From: Lactobacillus sp.
GTDB lineage: Bacteria; Bacillota; Bacilli; Lactobacillales; Lactobacillaceae
Direction: 5' to 3'
DNA length: 64,000 nucleotides
Assembly: GCA_030530865.1 (NCBI GenBank)
Contig: JAUMUC010000001.1
Span: 1-64,000, forward strand
The position numbers and the translations under genes are program-made. The notes below the pieces were generated by a model. The model had not been told where the DNA came from and searched no databases. It worked only from the letters and a program-made list of their open reading frames with translations. This document shows, piece by piece, positions 43,430-52,832 of this stretch. Position 1 is the first letter of the stretch; every line of letters begins with the position of its first letter.

Positions 43430-44659
43430 ATGAGAAAGAATAGAATGTTAGGAGTTGCAGTATTAGCACTTGCTTTAGCAACTGGCATGACTGTTAACAC
43501 AGTTAAAGCTGATACAAATTCAACTATCACAACTCAATCTCAAGAAAATAACGCAAATCAAAACATCACTCCGGTTGATGCCGCAGCTGATGCTAACAAG
43601 ATCACCCTTTCAAGTGATTACATCAACGCAGTTAAGAACTTTGCTAATGGCAACGGTAGTGCTTCAGATGTTGAAAACAAAGCTCAAGGTTTGTTCAACC
43701 AATACACTACTGAAGATAACAGTAGCCAAGGCAAGCGTCCTCGCAAAGTTATCTACCACGATGTTGATGCTGACAAGCAAGAAGTAGTTAACGACTACAA
43801 GCACTTGACTGATGGTCAAGCCAAGGAATTGTCAAACTTCACTGCTTCAATCATCAACAACTTAAGAAGCCAATTCGGCTCAAAGCAAGTTTACGTAACT
43901 GATGACTCAGTTAAGTTAGCTAAAGACGATGTTGACCAAGCCTACGTAAGTAAGAACTGGAACGTTTGGGAAGTAAACGCTGCTGGTGATGGTATCGACA
44001 ACAAGAGCCACAACAGTGCAGAATTACGTAACTTCCAAAAGTCAAAGCAACTTATGGGTTACTCAGAAAACATCTCAATGGGTCCAAACGTATTCCTTTA
44101 CACTACTAATGGACAAACTGGTAAGAGAACCGCTCAAATTTACTCAACTGCTCAAGGTACTGTTACTATGAACGACCTTAAGAAGTGGGCATTCGACGGT
44201 ATCATCAGAATGTTATTCGATGACTCAGCAAGTAACTGGGGCCACGCAACTAACTTCCTTGTTGACATGGACTCAAGCGTAAAGAACACTCCAGTTAAGT
44301 ACCGTGAAGTTTGGGGTGTTGCTTCAGACCAAAACGGTTTCTTCCACTACTTAGGCTACGGTGTTCCTGACAAGGACACTATTCCTGAAGACGAAGTTTA
44401 CTTAGGTGTTGACGGTGTTTCACTTGTTGACTACCCAACTTACGGTGTAAGCTTCAAGACTAGAACTAAAGCTCAAACTCAAGCTGCTGCAACTACTACT
44501 CAAGCTGCTGCTCCAAAAGCAACTGTAGCTAAGAAGACTACTGCTAAGAAAGTTGTTAAGAAGACTGCTAAGAAAACTACTAAGAAGTCAAAGAAGAGCA
44601 CTAAGAAAGCTAAGAAGTCAAAGAAGCATGCTAAGAAAGCTAAGAAGAGCAAGAAATAA
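43430..44659 (+). CDS. SEC10/PgrA surface-exclusion domain protein with a Lys-rich tail
   Basis: The 409-residue product has a signal peptide (about 1-27, ending TVKA) and a Gln/Asn-rich linker. The SEC10/PgrA-type domain follows, with LSSDYINAVKNFANG, LTDGQAKELSNFTASIINNLR (split here) and the NWGHATNF element. The last 47 residues (363-409) contain 25 Lys. There is no LPXTG, so electrostatic binding to wall teichoic acids is a plausible anchor. Such proteins affect aggregation or adhesion. Codon use is strongly biased to AAC, AAG and TTC, as in highly expressed genes. The ATG at 43430 follows GGAGG by ten bases; the reading from 43382 is rejected. Confidence 0.82.
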   Translation: MRKNRMLGVAVLALALATGMTVNTVKADTNSTITTQSQENNANQNITPVDAAADANKITLSSDYINAVKNFANGNGSASDVENKAQGLFNQYTTEDNSSQGKRPRKVIYHDVDADKQEVVNDYKHLTDGQAKELSNFTASIINNLRSQFGSKQVYVTDDSVKLAKDDVDQAYVSKNWNVWEVNAAGDGIDNKSHNSAELRNFQKSKQLMGYSENISMGPNVFLYTTNGQTGKRTAQIYSTAQGTVTMNDLKKWAFDGIIRMLFDDSASNWGHATNFLVDMDSSVKNTPVKYREVWGVASDQNGFFHYLGYGVPDKDTIPEDEVYLGVDGVSLVDYPTYGVSFKTRTKAQTQAAATTTQAAAPKATVAKKTTAKKVVKKTAKKTTKKSKKSTKKAKKSKKHAKKAKKSKK

Positions 44660-44666
44660 AAAATAA

Positions 44667-44695
44667 AAACTCTAGGAATTTCCTAGAGTTTTTTG
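44667..44695 (+). terminator. Terminator of the surface-protein gene
   Basis: AACTCTAGGAA pairs with TTCCTAGAGTT, then a T-run. Confidence 0.88.
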
Positions 44696-44798
44696 ATTTT
44701 CAAAAAATCCATCTTGTATTTTTAATCGACTCTTATATACTATATATTGTGTTTTGAAAAATGATAGATACAACATAAAGAGGGAGAAGATTGATTGT

Positions 44799-45986
44799 AT
44801 GAGTAAAAAACGCTATTTAATAGCTCTCTGTGGAGTGATTCTTCATTTAATGATTGGATCAGTTTATGCATGGAGCGTTTTTACCAAACCGATTGTGAGC
44901 TTAACTAATTGGGATGTTAAATCAGTTACTTTTGCTTTCAGCTTGGCGATTTTCTTTTTAGGAACGTCAGCAGCATTTATGGGACGCTTGGTTGAAAAAT
45001 ACGGTCCTCGAGTAACTGGAACAATCTCGGCGATTCTTTTCGGTTTAGGAATTATTTTGACAGGATTTTCAATTGAAATTAGATCGTTAGCATGTCTTTA
45101 CTTAAGTTACGGGGTAATCGGCGGTATTGGACTTGGAGCAGGGTACGTGACGCCGGTTTCTACTATTATTAAGTGGTTCCCAGATAAAAGAGGTTTAGCT
45201 ACCGGTTTTGCAATTATGGGTTTTGGCTTTGCGGCACTTTTGACTAGCAATGTTGCGAATGTTTTATTGGTTAAAATTGGCCTGGTGAAGACCTTTTATG
45301 TTTTAGGCTTGATTTACTTGTTAGTAATGCTCGTGGTGGCTCAATTTATTAGAAAGCCATCTGCTAGTGAAGTGCCTGAAAATAAAGTTAAGCTTTTATC
45401 TGGAAGACAAGTCCGAGCAAATCAAGCAGTCAAAACGCCAGCTTTTTATTGCTTATGGTTGATGTTCTTTATTAACATCACCACTGGAATTGGCTTGGTG
45501 TCAATGGCCTCACCAATGGCTCAGTCAATGGTTCATATGGATGTAACCGCAGCTGCGAGTTTAGTTGGAATTATCGGCTTATTCAATGGCTTTGGGCGTT
45601 TAGTTTGGGCTTCAATCAGTGATTATGTAGGTCGAAAAATCACTTATAGCCTAATTTTCGTGGTTGATATTATTTGTTTGGCGATGATTTTGTTATTGCA
45701 TCAAAGTTTGCTCTTTTCACTAGCTTTGTGCCTGTTATTATCATGTTATGGTGCTGGCTTTTCTGTGATTCCCGCTTACCTAGGAGATGTTTTTGGTACA
45801 GTTGAACTTGGAACATTGCACGGATATATTTTAACTGCTTGGGCAGTAGCTGGAATTGTCGGACCTATGATTATCACTAATACAAGCCATGGCAGTGATT
45901 ATTCATTAACATTAATTGTCTTTATCGTGATTGATTTAATTGCGTTGGCTATTTCATTCCTAGTTAGAAAGTTTTTGACAAAATAA
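44799..45986 (+). CDS. MFS transporter, oxalate/formate antiporter (OFA) family
   Basis: The 395-residue protein has 12 spans and begins SKKRYLIALCGVILHLMIGS; the GSVYAWSVFTKP motif (about 21-32) is characteristic of the OFA/YhjX group. It probably exchanges or exports small carboxylates, but the substrate is unknown. The ATG at 44799 follows AGGGAG; the longer reading from 44754 runs through that site. Confidence 0.82.
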   Translation: MSKKRYLIALCGVILHLMIGSVYAWSVFTKPIVSLTNWDVKSVTFAFSLAIFFLGTSAAFMGRLVEKYGPRVTGTISAILFGLGIILTGFSIEIRSLACLYLSYGVIGGIGLGAGYVTPVSTIIKWFPDKRGLATGFAIMGFGFAALLTSNVANVLLVKIGLVKTFYVLGLIYLLVMLVVAQFIRKPSASEVPENKVKLLSGRQVRANQAVKTPAFYCLWLMFFINITTGIGLVSMASPMAQSMVHMDVTAAASLVGIIGLFNGFGRLVWASISDYVGRKITYSLIFVVDIICLAMILLLHQSLLFSLALCLLLSCYGAGFSVIPAYLGDVFGTVELGTLHGYILTAWAVAGIVGPMIITNTSHGSDYSLTLIVFIVIDLIALAISFLVRKFLTK

Positions 45987-46012
45987 AAAAGAAGGCTGAG
46001 CCTTCTTTTTTA
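45985..46012. terminator. Bidirectional terminator between two transporter genes
   Basis: GAAGGC pairs with GCCTTC around TGA, with A-run and T-run flanks. Confidence 0.87.
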
Positions 46013-46027
46013 TTTTTTTATTTTTTC

Positions 46028-46744
46028 TTATAAGAATTGGTGGATTAACTTGTGAGCACCAACCGCAATAATTGCACCGATCATTGGTCCAACACTAGCG
46101 ATCCATGCGTATCCCCAGTTTGCATCAGTCTTGTTTGGAATTGGCAAGATAGTGTATGCCAAACGTGGCATTAAGTCACGAGCAGGGTTCATTGAGAATC
46201 CAGTAGTACCACCAAGTGAGTTACCAATCATCATAACCATCAAACCGATGATTAATGGCTGCAAACCTACAGTGAACTTACCAAGGTTCAAAAGAACGAA
46301 TACTAAGATGAAAGTATCGAAAATTTCGTTCATTAAGTTGTTAATTGGTGAGTAGATAGCAGGTCCAGTTGCAAAAATTCCGACAACGTTACCATCTTCT
46401 TTAGTCTTAGTTGCCTTAAAGTGTTGCCAGTAGTGAATAGCAGCTGCAGCAGCACCACAGAAAGCTCCTAAGAATTGACCAGCTAAGTATGGTAAAACAT
46501 CATTTGCTGGTAATTTGTTGTATAAAGCAAAAGCGATAGTTACGGCAGGGTTTAAGTGAGCTTCTGAACCAAAACTACCTGCTACGTAGATAGCGAAAGC
46601 AAAAGCTAAACCCCAAGTGAAAGTGATGAAGTTCCAGTTTGAGTGGCATCCTTCAGTCCGCTTTAAATTAACTTCGGCACCAGTACCAACCCCAAGAGCA
46701 ATAAGGGTGAATGTGCCCATAAATTCTCCAATGAATCCGTGCAT
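46028..46744 (-). CDS. glpF: Glycerol uptake facilitator (aquaglyceroporin)
   Basis: The 238-residue MIP-family channel has six spans and two NPA boxes, HLNPAVT in the first half and MNPARDLMPR in the second. The Asp after the second NPA box (NPARD) marks glycerol-conducting members. The ATG at 46744 follows GGAGG; ATGs further upstream lie at or before that site. No glpK or glpD is adjacent. Confidence 0.9.
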   Translation of the reverse strand: MHGFIGEFMGTFTLIALGVGTGAEVNLKRTEGCHSNWNFITFTWGLAFAFAIYVAGSFGSEAHLNPAVTIAFALYNKLPANDVLPYLAGQFLGAFCGAAAAAIHYWQHFKATKTKEDGNVVGIFATGPAIYSPINNLMNEIFDTFILVFVLLNLGKFTVGLQPLIIGLMVMMIGNSLGGTTGFSMNPARDLMPRLAYTILPIPNKTDANWGYAWIASVGPMIGAIIAVGAHKLIHQFL

Positions 46745-46845
46745 TGTGTCAAATTCCTCCATAAATATATACAAAAATACACTTCAGTATAGTACTTTTT
46801 TGAAGTCGGGTCACTATTTTTTTACAAAAAAATTGACGAAAATGC

Positions 46846-46851
46846 TAAAAT
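46846..46851 (+). promoter_or_regulatory. Extended -10 of the 14-TM MFS gene
   Basis: TGC directly precedes TAAAAT, close upstream of the TTTAGGAGG ribosome binding site. Confidence 0.5.
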
Positions 46852-46873
46852 TAAGTAGTTTAGGAGGATTGTC

Positions 46874-48328
46874 ATGTCAAATAAGAGCTTGAAATTGACC
46901 GTTGCAGCCTTAATGCTGTCAAATGTGATGGTAGGTTTAGACAGTACGATTATCAATACTGCTATTCCAGCAATTGTCGCAGACTTAAAAGGAATTCAGT
47001 TCATGGGCTGGCTGGTCGCCATTTATTTGATGGGTTTGTCACTCTCGGTTCCGATTTGGACAAAAATTGCTGAAAGAATTTCTAATAAAACAGCCTTAAT
47101 TTATTCAATCGGTTTGTTTGTGATTGGATCAATTTTACAAGGAATTGCTCCCAATATTATTTTCTTCATTTGTGCTCGGCTAATCATGGGGATTGGTGCC
47201 GGCGGAATGGGTAGTCTACCTTATATTATTGTCGGTTTTATCATTAGTAATATTAAAGATCGCACCAAATCATTGGGGCTATTAACTGGTGCTTTTAACT
47301 CGGCTGCTATTTTAGGACCTCTTTTGGGTGGGGTATTAATTGATACCTTATCATGGCATTGGGTTTTCTTCGTTAATGTGCCAGTAGGTGTAGTGACCTT
47401 GTGGATGCTCTTTAGCTTTTATCATCCTAAGATGCCATTATCTAATAAAAAATTCGATATCTGGGGCGCCTTCACTTTAATCGGTGGCTTGTCCTTGATT
47501 TTACTGGGAATTCAATTAATTGGCATTGCGAATAACCTTTACGTGATTGGCTTGTTGATTGCTGGGGTAATTTTAACTGGATTTTTCTTCAAAGTGGAAC
47601 AACATGTTCAAGCTAACCCAATTATTCCACTAGAATTATTCAAAAATCGCCAATTTGTGGGAGATTGCTTACTATTTGCTATCTCTTGGGGTGCCTTTAT
47701 TGCCGTAAACACTTATCTACCAACTTGGGCTCAAGGATTATTGGGTGCCTCAGCCCTTTTAGGTGGTATGACTTTAATTCCTAACTCGATTGCTTCCATC
47801 ACGGCAAGTCAATCAGTTGCTAGTTTACGTGAAAAATTCTCTGACCACTTTTTGGTTTTTGTGGGCCTATTGTGTATGTTAATTTCTTCACTGGGTATGG
47901 CTATTTTAGGGATTAAGACGCCATTGTGGATCTTAATTATTGTGGCAGCTTTTTCAGGAATTGGTGTTGGACTAATTTTTGTTAGCTTGCAATTGAAAGT
48001 ACAACTTGATGTTAAAACTGAAAATTTGGCAACGGCGACATCAACTAGTTATTTAGTGAGAATTTTGGCACAAACCTTAATGTCAGCTATTTATGGGGTA
48101 ATCGTTGACTTGCAAATTGGCTTAGGGATCGCCAAACACAGCGATATTACCATGGGGATGATGAGTAAATTATCTGATTCTGCCAGTGCTAAGACTTTGC
48201 CGGCTAATTTGTTACCAATCATGCGTAATATCATGCATTCAGGAATTTGGCTGGTCATGGTGATTTCTAGTGTTATGCTAGTAACAGCAATGATTGTTAA
48301 TAATATTTACTTAGGGAAGAAGGACTAA
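46874..48328 (+). CDS. MFS drug-export family transporter (DHA2, 14 spans)
   Basis: The 484-residue protein has motif D1-like GLDSTIINTAIPAIVADL (about 22-39), the MGIGAGGMGSLPYIIVG motif C-type region and about 14 spans, as in EmrB/QacA exporters. The substrate is not predictable. The GNAT gene follows after 12 bases. Confidence 0.88.
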   Translation: MSNKSLKLTVAALMLSNVMVGLDSTIINTAIPAIVADLKGIQFMGWLVAIYLMGLSLSVPIWTKIAERISNKTALIYSIGLFVIGSILQGIAPNIIFFICARLIMGIGAGGMGSLPYIIVGFIISNIKDRTKSLGLLTGAFNSAAILGPLLGGVLIDTLSWHWVFFVNVPVGVVTLWMLFSFYHPKMPLSNKKFDIWGAFTLIGGLSLILLGIQLIGIANNLYVIGLLIAGVILTGFFFKVEQHVQANPIIPLELFKNRQFVGDCLLFAISWGAFIAVNTYLPTWAQGLLGASALLGGMTLIPNSIASITASQSVASLREKFSDHFLVFVGLLCMLISSLGMAILGIKTPLWILIIVAAFSGIGVGLIFVSLQLKVQLDVKTENLATATSTSYLVRILAQTLMSAIYGVIVDLQIGLGIAKHSDITMGMMSKLSDSASAKTLPANLLPIMRNIMHSGIWLVMVISSVMLVTAMIVNNIYLGKKD

Positions 48329-48340
48329 TTTATTTTAGAA

Positions 48341-48886
48341 TTGAAACCCGTTAGATGGGGAACAAAAGAGTATCGACGTGTGCATCGTTTGTATTTGAAA
48401 TCTTTTCCGCCGTTTGAACGCTTTAAGACTTCGACTTTGTTATTGTGGAGTTTGCGTAAGAAAGTGGAATTTAGTGCAGTTTACGATGGTGAAAAGTTCT
48501 GCGGATTAACTTATGTCACCTATGATGATGACACCGTTTATTTGCTTTATTTAGCTGTGAGTGAAAAATTGCGTGGTCAAGGGTATGGTAGCAAGATTTT
48601 AACCATGCTTGATGAACGCTTTCCTGACAAGCAAATTGTCATTGATATCGAGCCGGTTGTGAAAACTGCCAAGAATTATCAACAGCGGTTGAAACGATTG
48701 CGTTTTTATCAACGGAATGGTTTTAAATTGACTGGTGAAAAATTAGTCGACGATGATGGTGAATTTGTCACGATGGTGAGCCATCACAAATTTGATCATG
48801 ATGCCTTTTTAGAATGTGTGAAAAAGGCTAGTTTGGGTTTATATAAAATAGAATTAAAAGAAACGGGAGCAAGCGATGAAACGTAA
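48341..48886 (+). CDS. GNAT-family N-acetyltransferase
   Basis: The 181-residue protein has the acetyl-CoA loop LAVSEKLRGQGYGSKIL (about 70-86) and a C-terminal RLRFYQRNGFKLTGE motif (about 126-140). The start is TTG at 48341, but AAGGAC is rather far upstream, so the exact start is uncertain. It overlaps the YkoE-like gene by 11 bases. The substrate is unknown. Confidence 0.82.
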   Translation: MKPVRWGTKEYRRVHRLYLKSFPPFERFKTSTLLLWSLRKKVEFSAVYDGEKFCGLTYVTYDDDTVYLLYLAVSEKLRGQGYGSKILTMLDERFPDKQIVIDIEPVVKTAKNYQQRLKRLRFYQRNGFKLTGEKLVDDDGEFVTMVSHHKFDHDAFLECVKKASLGLYKIELKETGASDET

Positions 48887-49430
48887 ATGGGATCTCAGAG
48901 CAATTATTTTAGTTGCTTTAATTGGAATCTTTTTGGGCTTGGTTTATACCTATGCTTTTAATAATATCTATAATATTTTGAAATTAATATTGGCACCAAC
49001 TGGTTATGCATCAATTGTGGATGCTGCTTTATCAGGCCTTTGGTATATTGCGGCACCTTTAGCAATTTATTTTGTGCCAGTGCTTGGTAGTGGAGTAATT
49101 GGTGAAGTAATCGCCGGAGTTGTTGAAATGGCAGTTGGTGGTCAATGGGGAATTTTGACGATTGTCTCAGCCATTTGCCAAGGTGGAATGAACGAATTAG
49201 GCTTTGTTGGTCGCTATGAAAAATTTGGTTGGACTAATGTCTTGTTAGGAGCAACTTTAGCTCATATTGGTGGCTTTGTTTCTAGTTATTTCATCTATGG
49301 CTGGAACAACTTTAAAATCGAATTGCAGCTGGCCATGTTCGTGGTCGGCTTGATTTCCAGCTTGCTATTTGATGGCGTGATGGTGAAAATGATCACGACT
49401 TTATGTGATGAAGATTTAAAGAGCGAATAA
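48876..49430 (+). CDS. ECF transporter S component, YkoE family
   Basis: The 184-residue membrane protein begins KWDLRAIILVALIG and has about five spans, with GSGVIGEVIAGVVEMAVGGQWG (split, about 70-91) and ICQGGMNELGF typical of YkoE. The family is linked to thiamine precursor (hydroxymethylpyrimidine) uptake. ATPase and T genes are not adjacent. It overlaps the GNAT gene. Confidence 0.82.
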   Translation: MKRKWDLRAIILVALIGIFLGLVYTYAFNNIYNILKLILAPTGYASIVDAALSGLWYIAAPLAIYFVPVLGSGVIGEVIAGVVEMAVGGQWGILTIVSAICQGGMNELGFVGRYEKFGWTNVLLGATLAHIGGFVSSYFIYGWNNFKIELQLAMFVVGLISSLLFDGVMVKMITTLCDEDLKSE

Positions 49431-49462
49431 AAAAAGCATTTGCTAAGCAAATGCTTTTTTTA
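49431..49462. terminator. Bidirectional terminator between ykoE-like and nuclease genes
   Basis: AGCATTTGC pairs with GCAAATGCT, with A-run and T-run flanks. Confidence 0.88.
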
Positions 49463-49464
49463 TT

Positions 49465-50361
49465 TTATTTTTTTGATTTACGATAGCCAGCTCTTTGAGC
49501 TTGAGCTTCAGTCTGGAAGTAGACTGCGTTTGATTTGTTAATCTTGTAGTTAAATTGGCCAGGTACGTGGTAAATTTTGGTATTTTTATTACCGACAATT
49601 TTACCTTTTACGCTGGATGAAACTTGCTTTTTGCTCTTAGTCTTACTACTACGCTTGTAATAGCTGTTGTAGATTGATTTTTTCGCTTTGCTTGTATCAC
49701 CAACTATCTTGCTTGTACCAGTCTTGTAATTTAACTTAACGCCTGGTTGCACGTTGAAAATGTAGACGTGAAATCTGACGGCATTTGAACCGACGGATTG
49801 GCCTTCCATTTCAACCCCACGAGCTAATAGTTCATTACCACGGAAAACGGGTGTTACGCGATAACGCACGTAGTGTGTCTTAGCTGAACGGACGTAATTA
49901 GCAACGATATTTTCGTATTTCAACATGTCGGGGTCGTTTAATTGCCGAGTACCCGTCATTAAATTCTTCCAATTGTTGTTTTGACTAGTTAATTGATAGC
50001 CGATTAAGTGGCAACGATTAAAGAGCCAGCCTCCAGAGATTCGCTTATTATGCCAACCGGTAGGGTTAACGTTTAATGGCTCACGCTTAGCTGTTGGCAT
50101 GAGTTTTTTATTCAATAAAGCATTAGCAGCTTGGACCCGATTCAAACGGTCGAGGTTGCTATAGGCTTGCCAAGCACCTTTTGACTTAGAGAGGTCTTTT
50201 TTAGAAAAATCGGGCTTATTGTGCTCAACGATAATGACCGACTTCCCGGCATAGGCCTTTTTAGCTAAGGCTTGTGCTTGACTAGCATCGACTCTTGCGG
50301 CAGTTGTGAACAACAATAAAAGAGCGAATGCCGTTTCAAACAATCTATTTAGTTTTTTCAT
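49465..50361 (-). CDS. Secreted DNA/RNA non-specific endonuclease
   Basis: The 298-residue product has a signal peptide (about 1-26, ending RVDA). The beta-beta-alpha-metal nuclease domain carries the NRCHLIGYQL motif, in which His is the general base (the place of DRGH in relatives), and the metal-binding Asn in SQNNNWKNLMTGTRQLN. A C-terminal module ends with GNKNTKIYHVPGQFNY and AQRAGYRKSKK, seen at the end of many such nucleases. It resembles EndA/streptodornase-type enzymes. Extracellular DNA use or biofilm turnover is inferred. The start at 50361 follows GGAGGG. Confidence 0.85.
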   Translation of the reverse strand: MKKLNRLFETAFALLLLFTTAARVDASQAQALAKKAYAGKSVIIVEHNKPDFSKKDLSKSKGAWQAYSNLDRLNRVQAANALLNKKLMPTAKREPLNVNPTGWHNKRISGGWLFNRCHLIGYQLTSQNNNWKNLMTGTRQLNDPDMLKYENIVANYVRSAKTHYVRYRVTPVFRGNELLARGVEMEGQSVGSNAVRFHVYIFNVQPGVKLNYKTGTSKIVGDTSKAKKSIYNSYYKRSSKTKSKKQVSSSVKGKIVGNKNTKIYHVPGQFNYKINKSNAVYFQTEAQAQRAGYRKSKK

Positions 50362-50447
50362 TTCTTTCCCTCCGCCTACATTATAAGCGAACAGGGGCAT
50401 TATTCGGAAATGCCTTTAGAAAATTAAAATAAATTCACTATACCAAT

Positions 50448-50476
50448 TTGACAAATATGAAATAATAGGCTACACT
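50448..50476 (+). promoter_or_regulatory. Promoter of glnA
   Basis: TTGACA (50448-50453) and TACACT (50471-50476) are 17 bases apart. The -35 overlaps the first copy of the 11-bp sequence CTATACCAATT. Confidence 0.72.
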
Positions 50477-50513
50477 TTCTGTATTCCTAAGGGAATTAAA
50501 TTAAACTAAAGGG

Positions 50514-50537
50514 CTATACCAATTGATTGGTATTTTT
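50514..50537 (+). promoter_or_regulatory. Palindrome in the glnA leader
   Basis: ATACCAAT and ATTGGTAT form a palindrome around TG and are followed by TTTTAATT. Its left half, within CTATACCAATT, also occurs over the -35 (50438-50448). It could be a protein operator or a weak terminator. Confidence 0.45.
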
Positions 50538-50553
50538 AATTAAAGGTGAGATT

Positions 50554-51891
50554 ATGGTTAAAGAATTTACAAAAGATAGCATTCGTCAAGCTGTTAAGGA
50601 CTTAAACGTTCGATTTTTACGTCTTTGCTTTACTGACATTAACGGTACTTTGAAGAGTGTCGAAGTTCCAGTTAGTGAATTGGAAAAAGTTTTAGCTAAC
50701 GAAATCCGCTTTGACGGTTCAAGTATTGATGGTTATGTTCGCATTGAAGAAAGTGACATGGTTTTATATCCAGATTTAGACACTTGGTGTGTTTTCCCCT
50801 GGACTGACGGAACCGGCTCCCGCATTGGTCGCTTGATTTGTAGCGTACATAACACTGATGGTAGTCCATTTGCCGGCGATCCTCGTAACAACTTGAAGCG
50901 AGTAATTGCTGAAATGCGTGAAATGGGCTTCAGTGATTTTGAAGTTGGTTTTGAAGCTGAATTTTTCTTATTTAAAGAAGATGAACATGGTCATTGGACT
51001 ACTGAACCAACTGACGAAAGCTCATACTTTGATATGGTAAGCGAAGATGCTGGTGCTAAGTGTCGTCGTGAAATTGTAGAAACTCTTGAAGAAATTGGAT
51101 TTGAAGTTGAAGCTGCTCACCACGAAGTTGGTGCTGGACAACAAGAAATTGACTTCCGTTTCGACGATGCCATTAAGACTGCTGATAAAGTTTTGACTTT
51201 TAAGACAATCGTTAAAGAAATTGCTCAAAAGCACGGCTTACACGCAACTTTCATGCCAAAGCCAGTTGAAGGATTGCCTGGTAGTGGTATGCACACCAAC
51301 ATGAGTTTATTCAAAGATGGTAAAAATGCTTTCTACAGTAAGGATGGCGAATACGGCTTATCTAATACCGCACTTTACTTCTTGAACGGAATTTTATCTC
51401 ACGCTCGTGCTTTAACTTGTGTGGCTAACCCAACTGTTAACTCATACAAGCGTTTGATTCCAGGATTTGAAGCTCCTGTATACATTTCTTGGGCAAACAA
51501 GAACCGTTCACCTTTAGTTAGAATCCCTGATGCAGATGAAGTTGGTAAACGTCTAGAACTTAGAAGTGCCGATCCAACTGCTAACCCATACTTGTTATTA
51601 GCTTGCTGCTTAAAGGCTGGTTTAGATGGTATCAAGCAAGCCGAAATGCCAATTGACCCAATTACAACTAATGCCTTTGAAATGTCAGAAGAAGAATTAA
51701 AAGAACGCAAGATTGTTTCATTACCATCAACTTTGCACAATGCCATTAAATATCTCAAGGTTGACGAATTAATTTTAGCTGCTTTAGGTAGTCACTTATC
51801 AAAGAGCTACGTTGAAGCTAAGACATACGAATGGGCAAAATATACACAATCTGTTTCAGATTGGGAAAGAAATCGTTACATGAACTATTAA
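50554..51891 (+). CDS. glnA: Glutamine synthetase, type I
   Basis: The 445-residue enzyme makes glutamine from glutamate and ammonia. Seen are the N-terminal [19 protein letters not shown] region, the active-site GSGMHTNMS loop and [17 protein letters not shown] (about 296-312). No Tyr adenylylation site of the enteric type is expected in this short form. The ATG at 50554 follows AAAGGTGAG. No glnR is adjacent, unlike in many Firmicutes. Confidence 0.95.
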   Translation: MVKEFTKDSIRQAVKDLNVRFLRLCFTDINGTLKSVEVPVSELEKVLANEIRFDGSSIDGYVRIEESDMVLYPDLDTWCVFPWTDGTGSRIGRLICSVHNTDGSPFAGDPRNNLKRVIAEMREMGFSDFEVGFEAEFFLFKEDEHGHWTTEPTDESSYFDMVSEDAGAKCRREIVETLEEIGFEVEAAHHEVGAGQQEIDFRFDDAIKTADKVLTFKTIVKEIAQKHGLHATFMPKPVEGLPGSGMHTNMSLFKDGKNAFYSKDGEYGLSNTALYFLNGILSHARALTCVANPTVNSYKRLIPGFEAPVYISWANKNRSPLVRIPDADEVGKRLELRSADPTANPYLLLACCLKAGLDGIKQAEMPIDPITTNAFEMSEEELKERKIVSLPSTLHNAIKYLKVDELILAALGSHLSKSYVEAKTYEWAKYTQSVSDWERNRYMNY

Positions 51892-51900
51892 ACGCTTTCA

Positions 51901-51927
51901 AGCTAGGCTCTAGGCCTAGCTTTTTTT
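51901..51927 (+). terminator. Terminator of glnA
   Basis: AGCTAGGC pairs with GCCTAGCT around TCTAG, then a T-run. Confidence 0.87.
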
Positions 51928-51971
51928 ATATCCTTTTGATAAAGTTAAAGAAATAGCTTTAAGGGGATTTT

Positions 51972-52823
51972 ATGGTAAAACAGGCACTTTTTGCCGCAAT
52001 GATTATATTTAATGCTTATTTTGTTGTGGCTTTTATCTTAGATTTAAAACGGCATCCAGATTTTATGCAAGAAAAGGCAAGCAGTAAAGGCTTGCCATTT
52101 ACTGCTTTTTTAATTTTTTTCCTATCAACATTTGGAATTTCTGATTTTGCCTTAGGAACTGCCATTTATGAGAAGCTAAACTGGGTTTCTATCAAAAAAT
52201 TGCCTGGCACATTGAATACAACTTTTGCCTTGCCGGTCATGACCATGGCACTAGCTTATATTAGTAATGTCCAAGTCGATGTGTTAACCTTAATTGTTTG
52301 CATTGCTTGTCAAACTCTTGGAGCCTATATTGGACCGTTTTTGGTAGTGAAATTACCTGAAAAAACGGTGAAGCGAATTGTTGGATTCGGTTTGATTTTA
52401 GCCTCGATACTGATTGTGTTAGGGCAATTGAACTTGATTCCATCAGATGGGACAGCCACTGGCTTAACTGGAATTAAGCTGGTGATTGCTGGAATTGCTT
52501 TATTTATTTTCGGTGCTTTGAATAACCTGGGGATTGGTTGTTATGCACCAACGATGATTACGATTTATTTGTTGGGGATGAACCCCATTGTCGCTTACCC
52601 GATTATGATGGGTGGAGGCAGTTTTTCAACGCCGATCGGTTCGGTGCAATTTGTAAAGCTTGATACTTACAGTCGAAAAGTAACCTTGTTCACCATGATT
52701 TTTGGTGTGCTAGGAGTTTTTGTAGCGGTCTTTTTAGTTAAAAACTTGAACGTCTACATGTTGAAATGGATATTATTGGTGGTACTGATTTATAGTGCCC
52801 ATTCGTTATTAAGATCAGAATAG
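51972..52823 (+). CDS. TSUP-family permease (TauE/SafE, DUF81), copy 1
   Basis: The 283-residue protein has about eight spans. It shares with copy 2 the stretches KHPDFMQEKASSKGLPF-type (RHPDFMQEKASSKGLPF here, about 27-43), STFGISDFALGTAIY and GIGCYAPTMITIYLLGMNP. TSUP proteins export or import sulfite, sulfonates and other organic anions. Position between glnA and asparaginase hints at a nitrogen-related substrate, which is inference. Confidence 0.8.
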   Translation: MVKQALFAAMIIFNAYFVVAFILDLKRHPDFMQEKASSKGLPFTAFLIFFLSTFGISDFALGTAIYEKLNWVSIKKLPGTLNTTFALPVMTMALAYISNVQVDVLTLIVCIACQTLGAYIGPFLVVKLPEKTVKRIVGFGLILASILIVLGQLNLIPSDGTATGLTGIKLVIAGIALFIFGALNNLGIGCYAPTMITIYLLGMNPIVAYPIMMGGGSFSTPIGSVQFVKLDTYSRKVTLFTMIFGVLGVFVAVFLVKNLNVYMLKWILLVVLIYSAHSLLRSE

Positions 52824-52832
52824 GGATAATTT

